Shown in pieces: positions 9,193-17,665 of a stretch of 64,000 nt of DNA. The notes below the pieces were generated by a model. It was not told the origin of the DNA. It ran no database searches and saw only the letters and a program-made list of their open reading frames with translations. Within the stretch, counting starts at the first letter, position 1. Each line of letters starts with the position of its first letter. The stretch spans positions 82,657 to 146,656 of the forward strand of contig DASRER010000028.1 in NCBI GenBank assembly GCA_035651995.1, written 5' to 3'. This DNA comes from Terriglobales bacterium (GTDB lineage Bacteria; Acidobacteriota; Terriglobia; Terriglobales; Acidobacteriaceae). A program made the position numbers and the translations under genes.

Positions 9193-9867
9193 TTACGAGC
9201 GGCGGGCGGAAGCTCCGCCGGCGAGTTCGCGCAGAGCTTCGAAGAGGCCACTGCGCGGATCGGCGCTGGGCGGAATGGCGTCGAGCGGGATGGTGGCGGA
9301 GAATTGCGGCGAGCGGCGGCGATAGCGCACGGCGTGAAACTCGCGCTGGCGCGCGGCGAGCAGCGCGTCCATCATGGGCGAGAGTTCGCCCCGCCACTCT
9401 TCGCGCGTGGTGATGAGGAACGGCTGCGTGTGCTCCACCTGCCATTGCACGGGGCGGCGCGGATTGAGGCGGCGCGTGCGTCCGATCCAACGGTGGTTCT
9501 GCACGTCGAGGTCGAAGTCGGGAGCGAGGCCGAGGTCGGCTTCGAAGGTGACCATCTCGGGCTGATTGCGGACCGCCGACATCAGCCAGAGCAGCGGGAA
9601 CTCGCGCGGGGTGAGTTGCACGTCAACCGAGGCATGCTGGAAGGGAGCGGTGAAGATGCGGAGCTGGGCGTGGAAGCGCGAGGCGGAGGTCCAGTGCACG
9701 CCGACGACGGCGCCGTGTCCGGCGAGAGCTCCCTCGATGAGGCGCAGCGCGCGACATGAGCGCTTCCGGTTGGCGCTGCGCAGGACGACGTACCACAACG
9801 CCAGCGCGAGCATCGCGGCAACAACGGAAGTGAGCAGCCACAGCAACATCTGATTGGTAGATGCCAC
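9193..9867 (-). CDS. Membrane-anchored hypothetical protein
   Basis: 224 residues starting at GTG 9867. One N-terminal membrane segment (LLWLLTSVVAAMLALALWYVVL, about residues 8-29, quoted in part: LLWLLTSVVAAM) is followed by a basic stretch and a soluble domain of about 180 residues. The topology suggests a cytoplasmic or periplasmic domain tethered to the membrane. I recognise no family or catalytic motif. Codon use is like the neighbouring genes. It is isolated: hppA lies convergent on the left, and a 135-base gap separates it from the SDR gene on the right. Confidence 0.7.
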   Translation of the reverse strand: MASTNQMLLWLLTSVVAAMLALALWYVVLRSANRKRSCRALRLIEGALAGHGAVVGVHWTSASRFHAQLRIFTAPFQHASVDVQLTPREFPLLWLMSAVRNQPEMVTFEADLGLAPDFDLDVQNHRWIGRTRRLNPRRPVQWQVEHTQPFLITTREEWRGELSPMMDALLAARQREFHAVRYRRRSPQFSATIPLDAIPPSADPRSGLFEALRELAGGASARRS

Positions 9868-10002
9868 CGCGCCGGTGAACGATGTCAGGCAGGGAACCCG
9901 ACCGCTGCTACCCCGGACGAAGCGGCGGAAAACGAGGCCAGAATGATACCAGTACCGGGTGGCGAGTCGCGAGTAGCGAGTGAAGGCGGTACCCGGATGC
10001 TC

Positions 10003-10791
10003 CTACAGGCCCTTGTAGATGCCGCCGTCGACGAGCAGCGTTTGGCCGGTGATGTAGGAGGCGCGCTCGGAAGCGAGCCAGACGATGGTGTCGGCGACTT
10101 CTTCGGGGCGGGCGAGGCGGCGGAGCGGAATTTCAGCAGACCAGGTCTGGCGGATGTGGTCGGGCGTGACGCCCAGGGCAAGCGCGCGCGTGCCGGCGAG
10201 CTCTTTGAGGCGGCCGGTTTCGGTGTATCCGGGAGCGACGTTGTTCACGGTGATGCCGTCTTGGCCGAAGTCGTTGGAGAGGCTCTTGACCAGGCCGACG
10301 ACGGCGGCGCGCACCGCGTTGGACATGATCAGTTCGGCAATGGGCTGCTTTACCGACACGGACGTGAGCGTGACGATGCGTCCCCAGCGCTTGCGCTGCA
10401 TGTGGGGAATGACCTCGCGGGCGAGATAGACGACGCTGAGGAAGTTCACCTCGACGGCGCGCTGCCACTCGTCGCTGGTGACGGAGAGGAAGTTCTTGGC
10501 GGGAGGTCCGCCGGCGTTGGTCACGCAGACATCGACGCCGCCGAAGCGGGCAGCGACGGCGCTGACGAAGTCGCGGACGGCGGAGGGATTGGTCACGTCG
10601 AGGGCCTGCGCGAAGACGTCGGCACGATGGCGAGAACGGATTTCGGCGGCGGCGGCGTTGAGTTTGGCTTCGCCGCGGGCGCACATGGCAACGCGCGCGC
10701 CTTCGGCGGCGAAGCGCTCGGCGGTGGCGCGTCCGATGCCGGTGCTGGAGGCGGCGACGAGGGCGACTTTGTCTTTGAGTCCGAGGTCCAT
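10003..10791 (-). CDS. Atypical short-chain dehydrogenase/reductase
   Basis: 262 residues, Rossmann fold. The cofactor loop is ASSTGIGRA rather than the usual TGxxxGIG, and NAGG and the LLVDGG C-terminal motif are present. A Ser is present in TLTSVSV, but the YxxxK catalytic motif is replaced: the aligned segment reads MSNAVRAAVVGL, giving Ser at the Tyr position and Arg at the Lys position. This pattern matches the beta-ketoacyl-reductase-like SDR subgroup known to lack the full tetrad. The substrate is unknown, and function could be catalytic by another route or non-catalytic. Confidence 0.85.
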   Translation of the reverse strand: MDLGLKDKVALVAASSTGIGRATAERFAAEGARVAMCARGEAKLNAAAAEIRSRHRADVFAQALDVTNPSAVRDFVSAVAARFGGVDVCVTNAGGPPAKNFLSVTSDEWQRAVEVNFLSVVYLAREVIPHMQRKRWGRIVTLTSVSVKQPIAELIMSNAVRAAVVGLVKSLSNDFGQDGITVNNVAPGYTETGRLKELAGTRALALGVTPDHIRQTWSAEIPLRRLARPEEVADTIVWLASERASYITGQTLLVDGGIYKGL

Positions 10792-10796
10792 AAGGC

Positions 10797-11016
10797 AAGT
10801 TTCGAGTTTCAGGTTTTAAGTTTCGAGTAAAGACCGTTGCAGCGCGATTCAGCAAAACTCAGGCGTCCCCGCGGGACCGGTTCCGTTCCCTCTCCTATCC
10901 CAGCACGTCGTGCTGGCTACATTCAGCCGCCCTTCAAGCAAAGCCTGCGGAACATTTGGGCCGTCCTGGCGCCCGGGGGCGCGGGGCCGGCGGGCGAGGA
11001 CGCCCGCCGCTACAGC
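10797..11016. repeat. Cluster of dispersed repeats
   Basis: A TTTCGAG/TTTCAGG word tract at 10797-10828 is followed by a hairpin CCCAGCAC-GT-CGTGCTGG joined to CTACATTCAGCCGCCCTTC (about 10900-10935). The latter recurs at about 24465-24500 and 32895-32935. A GGCGGGCGAGGACGCCCGCC palindrome at 10987-11012, followed by GCTACA, belongs to another dispersed family. Confidence 0.7.
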
Positions 11017-11030
11017 GCGCGATCTCCCTT

Positions 11031-11909
11031 CTATTGCGGGGGCCGGGCGGGCTCGGCGACGACGACCTGCGCGGGGCGCGCCGGGCGGATGTTATTTTTT
11101 TCCAGGCACTCCTTGATGCGGCGGCGCAGCTCGCGGCCGACACGCAACTGGTCGGCGGGGCGCGTCTTCACCAGCATGAGGTAGTCAACTTCGCCGCCGG
11201 TGACGCGCTCGATGCCGGGAACGTCCGGATCGCCGACCATGGCGTCGGCAAAATCGGGATCGTGGCGCACTTCATCAGCGACCTGGCGGAGGACGGCGAG
11301 GACGCGATCGCTGTTCTCGTCGTAGGCGACGTTGATGTGCAGGGCGAGCTGCGACCAGTCGCGCGTGAGGTTGCTGACGATCTTGATTTCGCTGTTGGGG
11401 ACGAAGTGCAGCGAGCCGTCCTGGTCGCGGAGGACGGTCTTGCGCAGGGTCATGTTCTCGACCGTGCCCTTGACGCCGGCGATGCGCACGATGTCGCCGA
11501 GGTCGTACTGGTTCTCCATGAGGATGAAGAAACCGTTGATGACGTCGCGCACCAGGGTTTGCGCGCCGAAGCCGACGGCGAGTCCGACGATGCCGGCGCT
11601 GGCCAGCAGCGGGCCGACGGCGATGCGCATGGTGTTGAGGACTTCAATGACGGCGAAGAAGACGATGACGGCGGCGCCGACGCTGTTGATGACGCCGGAG
11701 AGGGTGCGGAGCTGCTGCACGCGGATGCCCGTGGGCAGCGCGGGCTGGCGGCGGCTGTACTCGGCGAGGCGGCCGGTGGCGCCGCGCAGCATGCGCAGCA
11801 GCACCATGGCAACCACGAGAATGGCAATGATGCGCAGCAGGTCGGGGACGGCCTGATGACGCAGCCATGAGGCGAAGTCGGAGGTCCAGTATTCGAGCAG
11901 GTCCTGCAC
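11031..11909 (-). CDS. Small-conductance mechanosensitive channel, MscS family
   Basis: 292 residues, close to E. coli MscS (286). It opens under membrane tension to release solutes on osmotic downshock. There is a short N-terminal region, a membrane segment near residue 25-41, and a second at VINSVGAAVIVFFAVIEV. The pore helix follows with the Gly/Ala pattern GPLLASAGIVGLAVGFGAQ, then the beta domain with FVPNSEIKIVSN, a hallmark of the family. The C-terminal 20 residues are Pro/Arg rich. The start is GTG 11909 with only a weak AGAGA upstream. Confidence 0.93.
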   Translation of the reverse strand: MQDLLEYWTSDFASWLRHQAVPDLLRIIAILVVAMVLLRMLRGATGRLAEYSRRQPALPTGIRVQQLRTLSGVINSVGAAVIVFFAVIEVLNTMRIAVGPLLASAGIVGLAVGFGAQTLVRDVINGFFILMENQYDLGDIVRIAGVKGTVENMTLRKTVLRDQDGSLHFVPNSEIKIVSNLTRDWSQLALHINVAYDENSDRVLAVLRQVADEVRHDPDFADAMVGDPDVPGIERVTGGEVDYLMLVKTRPADQLRVGRELRRRIKECLEKNNIRPARPAQVVVAEPARPPQ

Positions 11910-12221
11910 GTCTCTTGTGAGCTCGTGTTGCGCGCAACCAGCGCGCGATTATAACAAGCGGGTTGGGAAGCGGCGATGCAGCTCCAGTTTCAAGTTTCAA
12001 GTTTCAAGTTTGGAGTTTCAGGTTTCGAGTAAGGGCCGCGGCGCGGCGGTCTTGACCCGCGTCAGCGCCGCGCAGAACGCGGCGCGGAACGCGGGGCGCC
12101 CCCGCACGACGTCCGGCGCACAACTGCTCGCGGGCGGGGCCGCCCGCGTTTACACGGTCGGTGGTGAGGCGGGAGCTCTGGCTATAATCGCTGGCAAGAC
12201 TCCCGAGGTGATTAGGTCATC
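11910..12221. repeat. Intergenic region with TTTCAAG tract and GC hairpins
   Basis: The 312 bases hold a TTTCAAG heptamer tract (11982-12031, seven degenerate copies), then GC-rich inverted words around GCGCCGCG and GCGGGCGGGGCCGCCCGC (about 12131-12148). A TATAAT at 12183-12188 lies 34 bases before the next ATG and may be its -10 box; no matching -35 is evident. Confidence 0.5.
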
Positions 12222-12578
12222 ATGAAACGAGCAGCCGCCGTGTTTCTGTTTGTGCTGTTGGGGTGGAGCATCCCCGTGCCCGCGTGGCAGTTGCCGCCGG
12301 CGCCGGATGCGTCGCAGGGACGGGTTGGGCGCCCGCGGGACCGCGCGCAGGACGAGCAGATCGAGCGCCTGGAGCGCGAGCAGGAGAAGAGGCGCAATAA
12401 GCAGCGCCAGGAAGAACTTCAGAAAGACACGGACAAGCTGCTGGAGCTGGCCACGCAGCTCAAGCAGTATGTGGACAAGAGCAACGAGCACCTGCTTTCC
12501 ATCGACGTAGTGCGCAAGGCGGAAGAAATCGAGAAGCTGGCGCACTCGGTGAAGGACAAGATGAAGAGCGGTCTTTGA
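12222..12578 (+). CDS. Small secreted coiled-coil protein
   Basis: 118 residues. Signal peptide AAAVFLFVLLGWSIPVPAWQ (about residues 4-23), a Pro/Arg-rich spacer, and then a highly charged helical stretch from about residue 45 (QDEQIERLEREQEKRRNKQR) that should form a coiled coil. No family is assigned. Short periplasmic helical proteins of this kind are common in Acidobacteria. A GAGGTGAT site lies about ten bases before the ATG. A word-repeat hairpin begins right at the stop codon. Confidence 0.7.
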   Translation: MKRAAAVFLFVLLGWSIPVPAWQLPPAPDASQGRVGRPRDRAQDEQIERLEREQEKRRNKQRQEELQKDTDKLLELATQLKQYVDKSNEHLLSIDVVRKAEEIEKLAHSVKDKMKSGL

Positions 12579-12643
12579 GTTTACAGTTCACCGTTCACCG
12601 TTAGGGCGGCGCGACCGGCTTTTTACCGTGAACAGTAAACGGT
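12579..12643. repeat. Word-repeat hairpin GTTCACC
   Basis: Tract GTTTACAGTTCACCGTTCAC begins at 12579, one base after the stop codon. The inverted tract TACCGTGAACAGTAAAC lies at 12624-12640. Fourteen of fifteen core positions would pair across a loop of about 20-30 bases. No U-run follows, so it is not a standard terminator. Confidence 0.6.
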
Positions 12644-12783
12644 CCTTGCTTCCCACCGCGCCGTGGGCACGCGCCGACGGGGGGACGCCCGCCGCGGCAA
12701 CGTGGAGGGCTGCGGTGGCGTAGGGGCGCGGGCGGGGCCGCCCGTGTCCACACGGTCCGTGCCGGCTAACGAAAATCTCGGCA

Positions 12784-12812
12784 AAGAAAAATGCGCGGGC
12801 GAACCCGCGCAC
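12784..12812 (-). terminator. Rho-independent terminator, minus strand
   Basis: Read on the minus strand, GTGCGCGGG-TTCG-CCCGCGCAT is followed by TTTTCTTT. It lies 20 bases after the stop of the FecR-like gene at 12832. Confidence 0.8.
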
Positions 12813-12831
12813 TGTGGAAACGTTATCGCGA

Positions 12832-13470
12832 CTATTGAATCGGGCTGGCCGGGGCGGGCGTTATTGTTTCGTTGGTCGTAAAAGCCAAGGTCGCACCGAG
12901 AGCGAAGGCGGCGCCGGAGATGCCGATGGCGGCAGCGTTGCTCAGGAACAGAGCTCCTGCGCCAGCTCCTGCCTGAGCGCCCGCGGGTTTAGGCGCCGCG
13001 AACATGATGGCCTTGCCGGGCTGGAGCAGCATTTCGCTCTTTCCGTCGCTGACGCGGACGGCGCCTTCCAAGGCCGCGATCACAACCTTGTCATTGCGCT
13101 GGCCAAGGTTAAAACGCGCCTTGGGATTGTCGGGCGTGACGGTAAGGTTCAAAAGCTGCGCCTTCAAGCCGCGCTGGGTGTTGACCAGGACGCTGCCGGT
13201 AGAAACACGGAGCTGCCCGGCGTCGTACTGCACTTCCGACTGCGAATTGATCTGCACGGCGCTGCCCGGCATGGAGAGCGTGACAGTACCCTGCTCGCCA
13301 GTGCTCACTTTGTCGCCGGCAAAAAGCGCGGTGGAGCGCATCAGGGGAGTGCCGTTGACGGTCACCTTGCCTTGCGGGAACAGCATTGCCGCATTGCCGG
13401 TGGCGAAACCAGTATGTGGAACCGCCAGCGCCAGTCCCAGGCTGACGACTTGAAAGAATTTCTTTCGCAC
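12832..13470 (-). CDS. Secreted FecR-like domain protein
   Basis: 212 residues. The N-terminal VVSLGLALAVPHTGFA is a likely signal peptide. The following region resembles the FecR beta-fold: GKVTVNGTPLMRSTALFAGD, then DKVSTGEQGTVTLSM, then IAALEGAVRVSDGKSEMLLQ and PGKAIMF. A Gly/Ala-rich stretch and a second hydrophobic segment (GISGAAFALGATLAF) lie at the C-terminus. GTG 13470 is preferred to the longer frame (to 13509), because GAGGG lies at the right distance and the signal peptide then starts at the N-terminus. The role is unknown; FecR-like domains in Acidobacteria often sit in exported proteins. Confidence 0.7.
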   Translation of the reverse strand: MRKKFFQVVSLGLALAVPHTGFATGNAAMLFPQGKVTVNGTPLMRSTALFAGDKVSTGEQGTVTLSMPGSAVQINSQSEVQYDAGQLRVSTGSVLVNTQRGLKAQLLNLTVTPDNPKARFNLGQRNDKVVIAALEGAVRVSDGKSEMLLQPGKAIMFAAPKPAGAQAGAGAGALFLSNAAAIGISGAAFALGATLAFTTNETITPAPASPIQ

Positions 13471-13595
13471 GAATCCCTCGCCGGGGAGAACCCACCACGT
13501 TAGTACCACATTAACCCGGTTTTATTGGATTGCAAATATTCGTTTAGTAACCGGATTAGTTACCTTGGTACCGCGGGCCGGGGTGGAGGCGGCGG

Positions 13596-14594
13596 CTACT
13601 TCCCTGCCGCTACGGCACTTAGCGGAACCCGGGCGCGGACCTGATCTTCGATCCAGCGATAGGTCCGGGCCAATCCTTCTTCCAACGTGATTTCCGGCTC
13701 CCATCCCAGCACCTGGCGCAAGCGGGTGTTATCGGAGTTGCGGCCGCGTACGCCCTGGGGACCGGGGACGTGCTTTTTGACGATGCGGACACCGGCGATG
13801 GAGGCGACCATGTCGGCGAGCTGGTTGATGGTGACCATGCGGTCCTGGCCGAGGTTCAGCGGATCGCTGTAGCCGGAGCCCATGAGCTTGTAAAGCCCGG
13901 TGACGCAGTCGTCGATGTAGCAGAAGGAGCGGGTCTGCTCGCCGTCGCCCCAAAGCTCGATTTCGGGGTTGCCGGTGAGCTTGGCCTCGGCCACCTTGCG
14001 GCAGAGCGCGGCCGGGGCCTTTTCGCGTCCGCCCTCCCAGGTACCGAGCGGTCCGAAGATGTTGTGGAAGCGAACGACGCGAACCTCCATGCCGTAGTCG
14101 TCGCGATAGTGCATGCAGAGGCGCTCGGTGAGGAGCTTTTCCCAGCCGTAGGCGTCCTGCGGATCGGCGGGATAGGCGTCGTCTTCCTTGAGCGGGACGA
14201 CGTTGGCCTCGCGCTGGCGGTACTCGGGATAAATGCAGGCCGACGATGTGTACAGGTAGCGCTCGACCTGAGCTTCGCGCGCGGCCTCTAGCGTGTGGAA
14301 GTTGATGAGCGTGTTGTTGTGCAGGATCTCGGAGTGATGGCAGGAGATGAAGCCCATGCCACCCATGTCGGCGGCGAGGGCGTAAACCTGGTGCATGCCG
14401 GCGACGGCGCGCCGGCAGTTCTCCCAGCGACGCAGGTCGAGCAGGAGGAATTCGTGCGCGTCGGAGGCGCTGAATTCGGGCAGCTTCCGATCAACGCCGC
14501 GGACCCAGTATCCCTGGCGGCGAAGGAAGGTAACGAGGTGATGTCCGATGAACCCGCCCGCGCCGGTGACCAGGACCTTTTTCTGCGACAACAC
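13596..14594 (-). CDS. GDP-mannose 3,5-epimerase homologue (extended SDR)
   Basis: 332 residues. The NAD-binding loop GAGGFIGHH is at 11-19. Similarity to plant GDP-mannose 3,5-epimerase runs the whole length: AADMGGMGFI (75-84), SSACIYPEYRQ (118-128), DPQDAYGWEKL (144-154), RFHNIFGPLGTWEGGREKAP (175-194) and PGPQGVRGRNSDN. All catalytic positions of the plant enzyme are present: Cys120, Tyr149, Lys153 and Lys192. The plant enzyme makes GDP-L-galactose. Here it may supply L-sugars for surface polysaccharide, but no glycosyltransferase cluster is adjacent. GTG 14594 has GGGAGA upstream. Confidence 0.85.
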   Translation of the reverse strand: MLSQKKVLVTGAGGFIGHHLVTFLRRQGYWVRGVDRKLPEFSASDAHEFLLLDLRRWENCRRAVAGMHQVYALAADMGGMGFISCHHSEILHNNTLINFHTLEAAREAQVERYLYTSSACIYPEYRQREANVVPLKEDDAYPADPQDAYGWEKLLTERLCMHYRDDYGMEVRVVRFHNIFGPLGTWEGGREKAPAALCRKVAEAKLTGNPEIELWGDGEQTRSFCYIDDCVTGLYKLMGSGYSDPLNLGQDRMVTINQLADMVASIAGVRIVKKHVPGPQGVRGRNSDNTRLRQVLGWEPEITLEEGLARTYRWIEDQVRARVPLSAVAAGK

Positions 14595-14695
14595 GTTTCT
14601 CCCGAATTTTTCAGAGTTGATGCTCGTGCATTATAGCGTGGAACACAATCGCGCGTGCCGGGTGGAAAGCACCGAGTAACCAGCTAAGGTGGCGG

Positions 14696-14742
14696 GCCGC
14701 GAAATCGGCACCGAGTACCGAGTGGCGAGTAGCGAGTTGAGG
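14696..14742. repeat. GAGTAGCGAGT word tract
   Basis: Degenerate copies of CACCGAGTACCGAGTGGCGA and GTAGCGAGT. The same word family occurs at 9958-9982. There is no inverted partner nearby. Confidence 0.5.
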
Positions 14743-14853
14743 CGCGCGGCTTCGTCGCAGCATTTTTTTGAAATCGGGCGCCAGGCAGGCGACCTTGCGT
14801 CGCAGGAACGGCGCCGGCGGCGCTGGGACCCGCCGGCCGCAAAAAACGCGGCC

Positions 14854-15777
14854 TCAGGATGACTCGGAGAGGAAGGATGTTTCCGAGTCAACCACCTCGC
14901 GCAGGCGGGGGTAGGTCTCGATGAGCGTGGCGGGAGCTTTGACGGGGCGCTGGCCGAGCATGCGTTTGAGCTCGACGGCGTTGGCGGCGGCTTTGCCCTT
15001 GTAGTGGTTGTTGGTGACGACAAAGGTCTTCTCGGCTTTTTCGGCGACCTGATCGATTCGCCCTTTCCACCATTGTAGTTCGTCAGCGGTGTAGAGGTAG
15101 TCGTAGCGGTCGTGGGGGCGCTCGGCGGTGAACCACTGGTCGTAGCGGCGTCCGTGGAGGCGCACGTATCCCACGGGTGAAGTGACGTGCGCGGTGGGGC
15201 GCAACGAGCGGCCGAGGATGGGCTGATCGATGTTGCAGAAGCCGACGCCCTGTTCGGCGAAGGCGCGCAGCGTCTGCTGGTCGTTCCAGGTGGCGTGGCG
15301 GATTTCGACCACTCGCGGGTATTCGCGAAAGCGCTCCAGGAGGGACGCGAGGTAGGCGCGGTTTTCCTCGGTGTTCTTGAACGAAACGGGAAACTGGATG
15401 AGCAGAGCGCCGAGTTTATTTTCGGCGGCGATGGAGTCGAGGCCGGCCTTGGCGAGCGATTCGTCTTCGGGATTGGGCTTGATGGTGGCGGCGGAAGTGG
15501 ATTCGACGACCGCGACCGGCGAGTGGGTGAAGGCGCGGTTGAGCTTGGCGGTGAAGAGGAATTCCGGATTCACTTCGGCGGCGCGGGACCACTGGCGGCC
15601 AAGGCCGGGCTTGATGTGTCCGTAGAACGATGTGTTGATCTCGATCAGGTCGAAGTATTGCGCGAGAAAAGCGACGGGATGCTGGCGGCGCTTCAGTCCC
15701 TTTGGGTAGACGGTCCCTTCCCAGTCTTGGTAGGACCAGCCAGCGGGACCGATGCGGATTGGCTCGGGCGGCGCCAT
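14854..15777 (-). CDS. DUF72 family protein
   Basis: About 307 residues, TIM-barrel-like DUF72 fold. Typical motifs are IRIGPAGWSYQDWEGTVYPKG at the N-terminus (quoted in part: GPAGWSYQDWEG), FDLIEINTSFYG, FTAKLNRAFTH, EIRHATW and YVRLHGR. The biochemical role of the family is not established. ATG 15777 is taken; GTG 15780 directly precedes it. A CACGAAGG word tract separates it from the CAP gene upstream. Confidence 0.85.
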   Translation of the reverse strand: MAPPEPIRIGPAGWSYQDWEGTVYPKGLKRRQHPVAFLAQYFDLIEINTSFYGHIKPGLGRQWSRAAEVNPEFLFTAKLNRAFTHSPVAVVESTSAATIKPNPEDESLAKAGLDSIAAENKLGALLIQFPVSFKNTEENRAYLASLLERFREYPRVVEIRHATWNDQQTLRAFAEQGVGFCNIDQPILGRSLRPTAHVTSPVGYVRLHGRRYDQWFTAERPHDRYDYLYTADELQWWKGRIDQVAEKAEKTFVVTNNHYKGKAAANAVELKRMLGQRPVKAPATLIETYPRLREVVDSETSFLSESS

Positions 15778-15783
15778 CACAAG

Positions 15784-15845
15784 TCAAAGTCAAAAGCAGC
15801 CCGCCAGGGACACGAAGGTCGCACGAGGGGCACGAAGGAAACCAC
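15784..15845. repeat. CACGAAGG word tract
   Basis: AGTCAAAGTCAAAAGCAG followed by degenerate GGACACGAAGGTCGCACGAG units. The same family occurs at 25679-25747, 47645-47689 (inverted), 61666-61727 (inverted) and inside the coding sequence at 63600-63668. Confidence 0.65.
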
Positions 15846-15846
15846 G

Positions 15847-16683
15847 TCAGAAGAATACCGCGACGACGCGGAAGCCGCCGTTGCCGCCGGGCGTGGGCTG
15901 GAGCGGGCAGGCGCGGAGGGCGACGGCGTCGAGGTCGCGACGGCGGGCGTCGGTGAGCATGGGCTCGGGGAGGTCGTCGGTGTTCCAGATGGTGAAGACG
16001 ACGGCGGTCTGGCTGGTGGCGAAGCGGGTGATGAGCAGCTGCGGCGTGACGTCGGGAGCGCACGCCATTTCGTTGAGGCGGTCGAGGGTGACGACGCGCG
16101 CGGGGCCGCGTTTGGCGGCGGCGCGGGCGCGCTGAAACGTGCGCAGGACGGCCTGCTCGGCCTGGGCGGGCGTCATGTCGTCGTATATGCGGGCGAAATC
16201 CTCCGTGACATAGACGTAGTTGCCGCGGCGGACGACGCCGATGCCGACGGCGTTGTAGCGCGCGTCGAGGATGTTGGCGCGATGCGGAGGCGACGCCATG
16301 AGCGACTGGTGGGCGTTGTCGGCGGGATCGCCGCCTTCGGAGCTGCGGGAAACGTTTTCGCCGAGCGAGTCGAAGCGCAGGCCGGTCCGCGCGACGCGGG
16401 CGCCGAGCTCCGGCTCGCCGCTGACGCGATGGGTGAGCTGTTTCGCGTCGGCCATGGCGGTGCTGTGATCGCGAGCGGCGCGGGCCAGGTCGTCGTTGGC
16501 GCGAACGGCGGGCAAGCCGCGCCTGGTGCGCTCCTGATTGACCAGGCGCACCAGGTCGGCGACAACGCGAGATTCTTCGCCGGAGGGCCCGGATGATGCG
16601 GGCAGCAGGGGCGTGAGCGCGGAGATGAGGCAGAGGGTTAGGGCCTGGCGTTGAACGGCGCGGAGCATCGGGTGGTCAGACAC
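15847..16683 (-). CDS. Secreted CAP/SCP-domain protein
   Basis: About 278 residues. The signal peptide is in MLRAVQRQALTLCLISAL. A CAP domain follows: LVNQERTRRGLPAVRANDDL, HSTAMADAKQLTHRV, LGENVSRSS and MASPPHRANILDARYNAVGI, with the His, Glu and His residues of the CAP cavity in place. The C-terminal 100 residues are unassigned. GTG 16683 is taken; ATG 16668, five codons later, is equally possible. The open frame runs further upstream into repeat DNA that does not look coding. CAP proteins are exported, and their bacterial functions vary. Confidence 0.8.
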   Translation of the reverse strand: MSDHPMLRAVQRQALTLCLISALTPLLPASSGPSGEESRVVADLVRLVNQERTRRGLPAVRANDDLARAARDHSTAMADAKQLTHRVSGEPELGARVARTGLRFDSLGENVSRSSEGGDPADNAHQSLMASPPHRANILDARYNAVGIGVVRRGNYVYVTEDFARIYDDMTPAQAEQAVLRTFQRARAAAKRGPARVVTLDRLNEMACAPDVTPQLLITRFATSQTAVVFTIWNTDDLPEPMLTDARRRDLDAVALRACPLQPTPGGNGGFRVVAVFF

Positions 16684-16882
16684 CGTAAACCAGTATAGGA
16701 GAGCGCGGGTTGCGCACGTTAGTGTCGCGGCAGCGCGAAGGGCACGGTGGTGCGCACGTCTGGGGCCGCCCACCCTTCGCGCAAAGGAAGGCGAAAGCGT
16801 GGGGCGCCCGCCGCTACATTGTGCGGGGCCGGGTGGTCCAAGACCCGGCCGTGGGCGGCCCGCTTCCATCGGGTCTCGCGGC

Positions 16883-17542
16883 CTACTGCGGGGCGCGGCG
16901 GGCCTTGAGGTCGGCGAGGAGGCGGTCGATTTCCTGCTCGCGCTCGAGGCGGGCGAACTTGTCGTCAATGTTGTCGCCCAGCAGTTCGGCGTGGGCCTGC
17001 GCGACCGCTTCCTGCTTCAGGACCTTGTGCTTCATGCGGTCAAAGGTTGAGCCTTTGTCCTCGGTGGCGGCCTGCTGCGCCTGGTTGGCGCGCGTGGCCA
17101 CGCGCGAGCGCCGGTGCTGCGCGATGAGCAGCTCGCTCTTGCCGCGGGCTTCGGCGAGTTTCTGCTCGAGCTTGGAGAGCGCCGACTTCAGGCCCTCGAC
17201 CTGGGCCTTCTGGTCGGCGATCTGCTCGCGGAAGCTCTCCTGCATCTGCTGGTAGCTCATGGAGCGCTGGAGGGCGGCGCGGGCGAGGTCGTCCTGTTTT
17301 TTGTCGACGGCGAGCTCGGCGCGGCGCATCCAGTCGGCGGCTCGCTCCTCGTTTTCTTTGGCTTTTTTCTCCAGCAGGTGCTGGTCGGCGATGGCGATGG
17401 CAACCTGCGTCTTGACCTGGAGGAGCTGGTTCTGCATGTCGAGGATGACCTGCTTGATCATCTTCTCGGGGTCTTCGGCCTTGTCGATCAGGTCGTTGAG
17501 ATTGGCGCGGACAAGAGTTGATACGCGTTCAAGGAGTGCCAT
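16883..17542 (-). CDS. pspA: PspA/IM30 family envelope-stress protein
   Basis: 219 residues, the normal PspA length. It begins MALLERVSTLVRANLNDLID, the amphipathic membrane-binding helix of the family. EDPEKMIKQVILDM follows, then a long coiled coil. ESCRT-III-like PspA proteins coat damaged membrane and limit proton leakage. ATG 17542 has a GAGGTG site upstream. No pspBC or pspF lies near. It is the last gene of a same-strand run with SdpI-like, flotillin, NfeD-like and XRE genes, which fits a membrane-protection role. Confidence 0.9.
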   Translation of the reverse strand: MALLERVSTLVRANLNDLIDKAEDPEKMIKQVILDMQNQLLQVKTQVAIAIADQHLLEKKAKENEERAADWMRRAELAVDKKQDDLARAALQRSMSYQQMQESFREQIADQKAQVEGLKSALSKLEQKLAEARGKSELLIAQHRRSRVATRANQAQQAATEDKGSTFDRMKHKVLKQEAVAQAHAELLGDNIDDKFARLEREQEIDRLLADLKARRAPQ

Positions 17543-17550
17543 GGGACACC

Positions 17551-17607
17551 TCAGTTTCCGGTTTCTAGTTTCGAGTTCTTGTTTCCTGTTGTTCGTTTCC
17601 TGTTCCG
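17551..17607. repeat. GTTTCCTG/TTTCGAG word tract
   Basis: Degenerate TTTC-based words upstream of pspA (CAGTTTCCGGTTTCTAGTTT and onward), of the same general kind as the TTTCAAG tracts at 5793, 10797 and 11982. Confidence 0.5.
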
Positions 17608-17665
17608 AAGAAGTCAAAAGCGTTGCGCGTTGCGCGTTTCCGGAGAAAGTCAAAATTAAAACCGT

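Noticed and set aside
12579..12643. Rho-independent terminator after the small coiled-coil gene
   Set aside because: The inverted tract lacks a following T-run and has mismatches; it is better grouped with the word-repeat hairpins.
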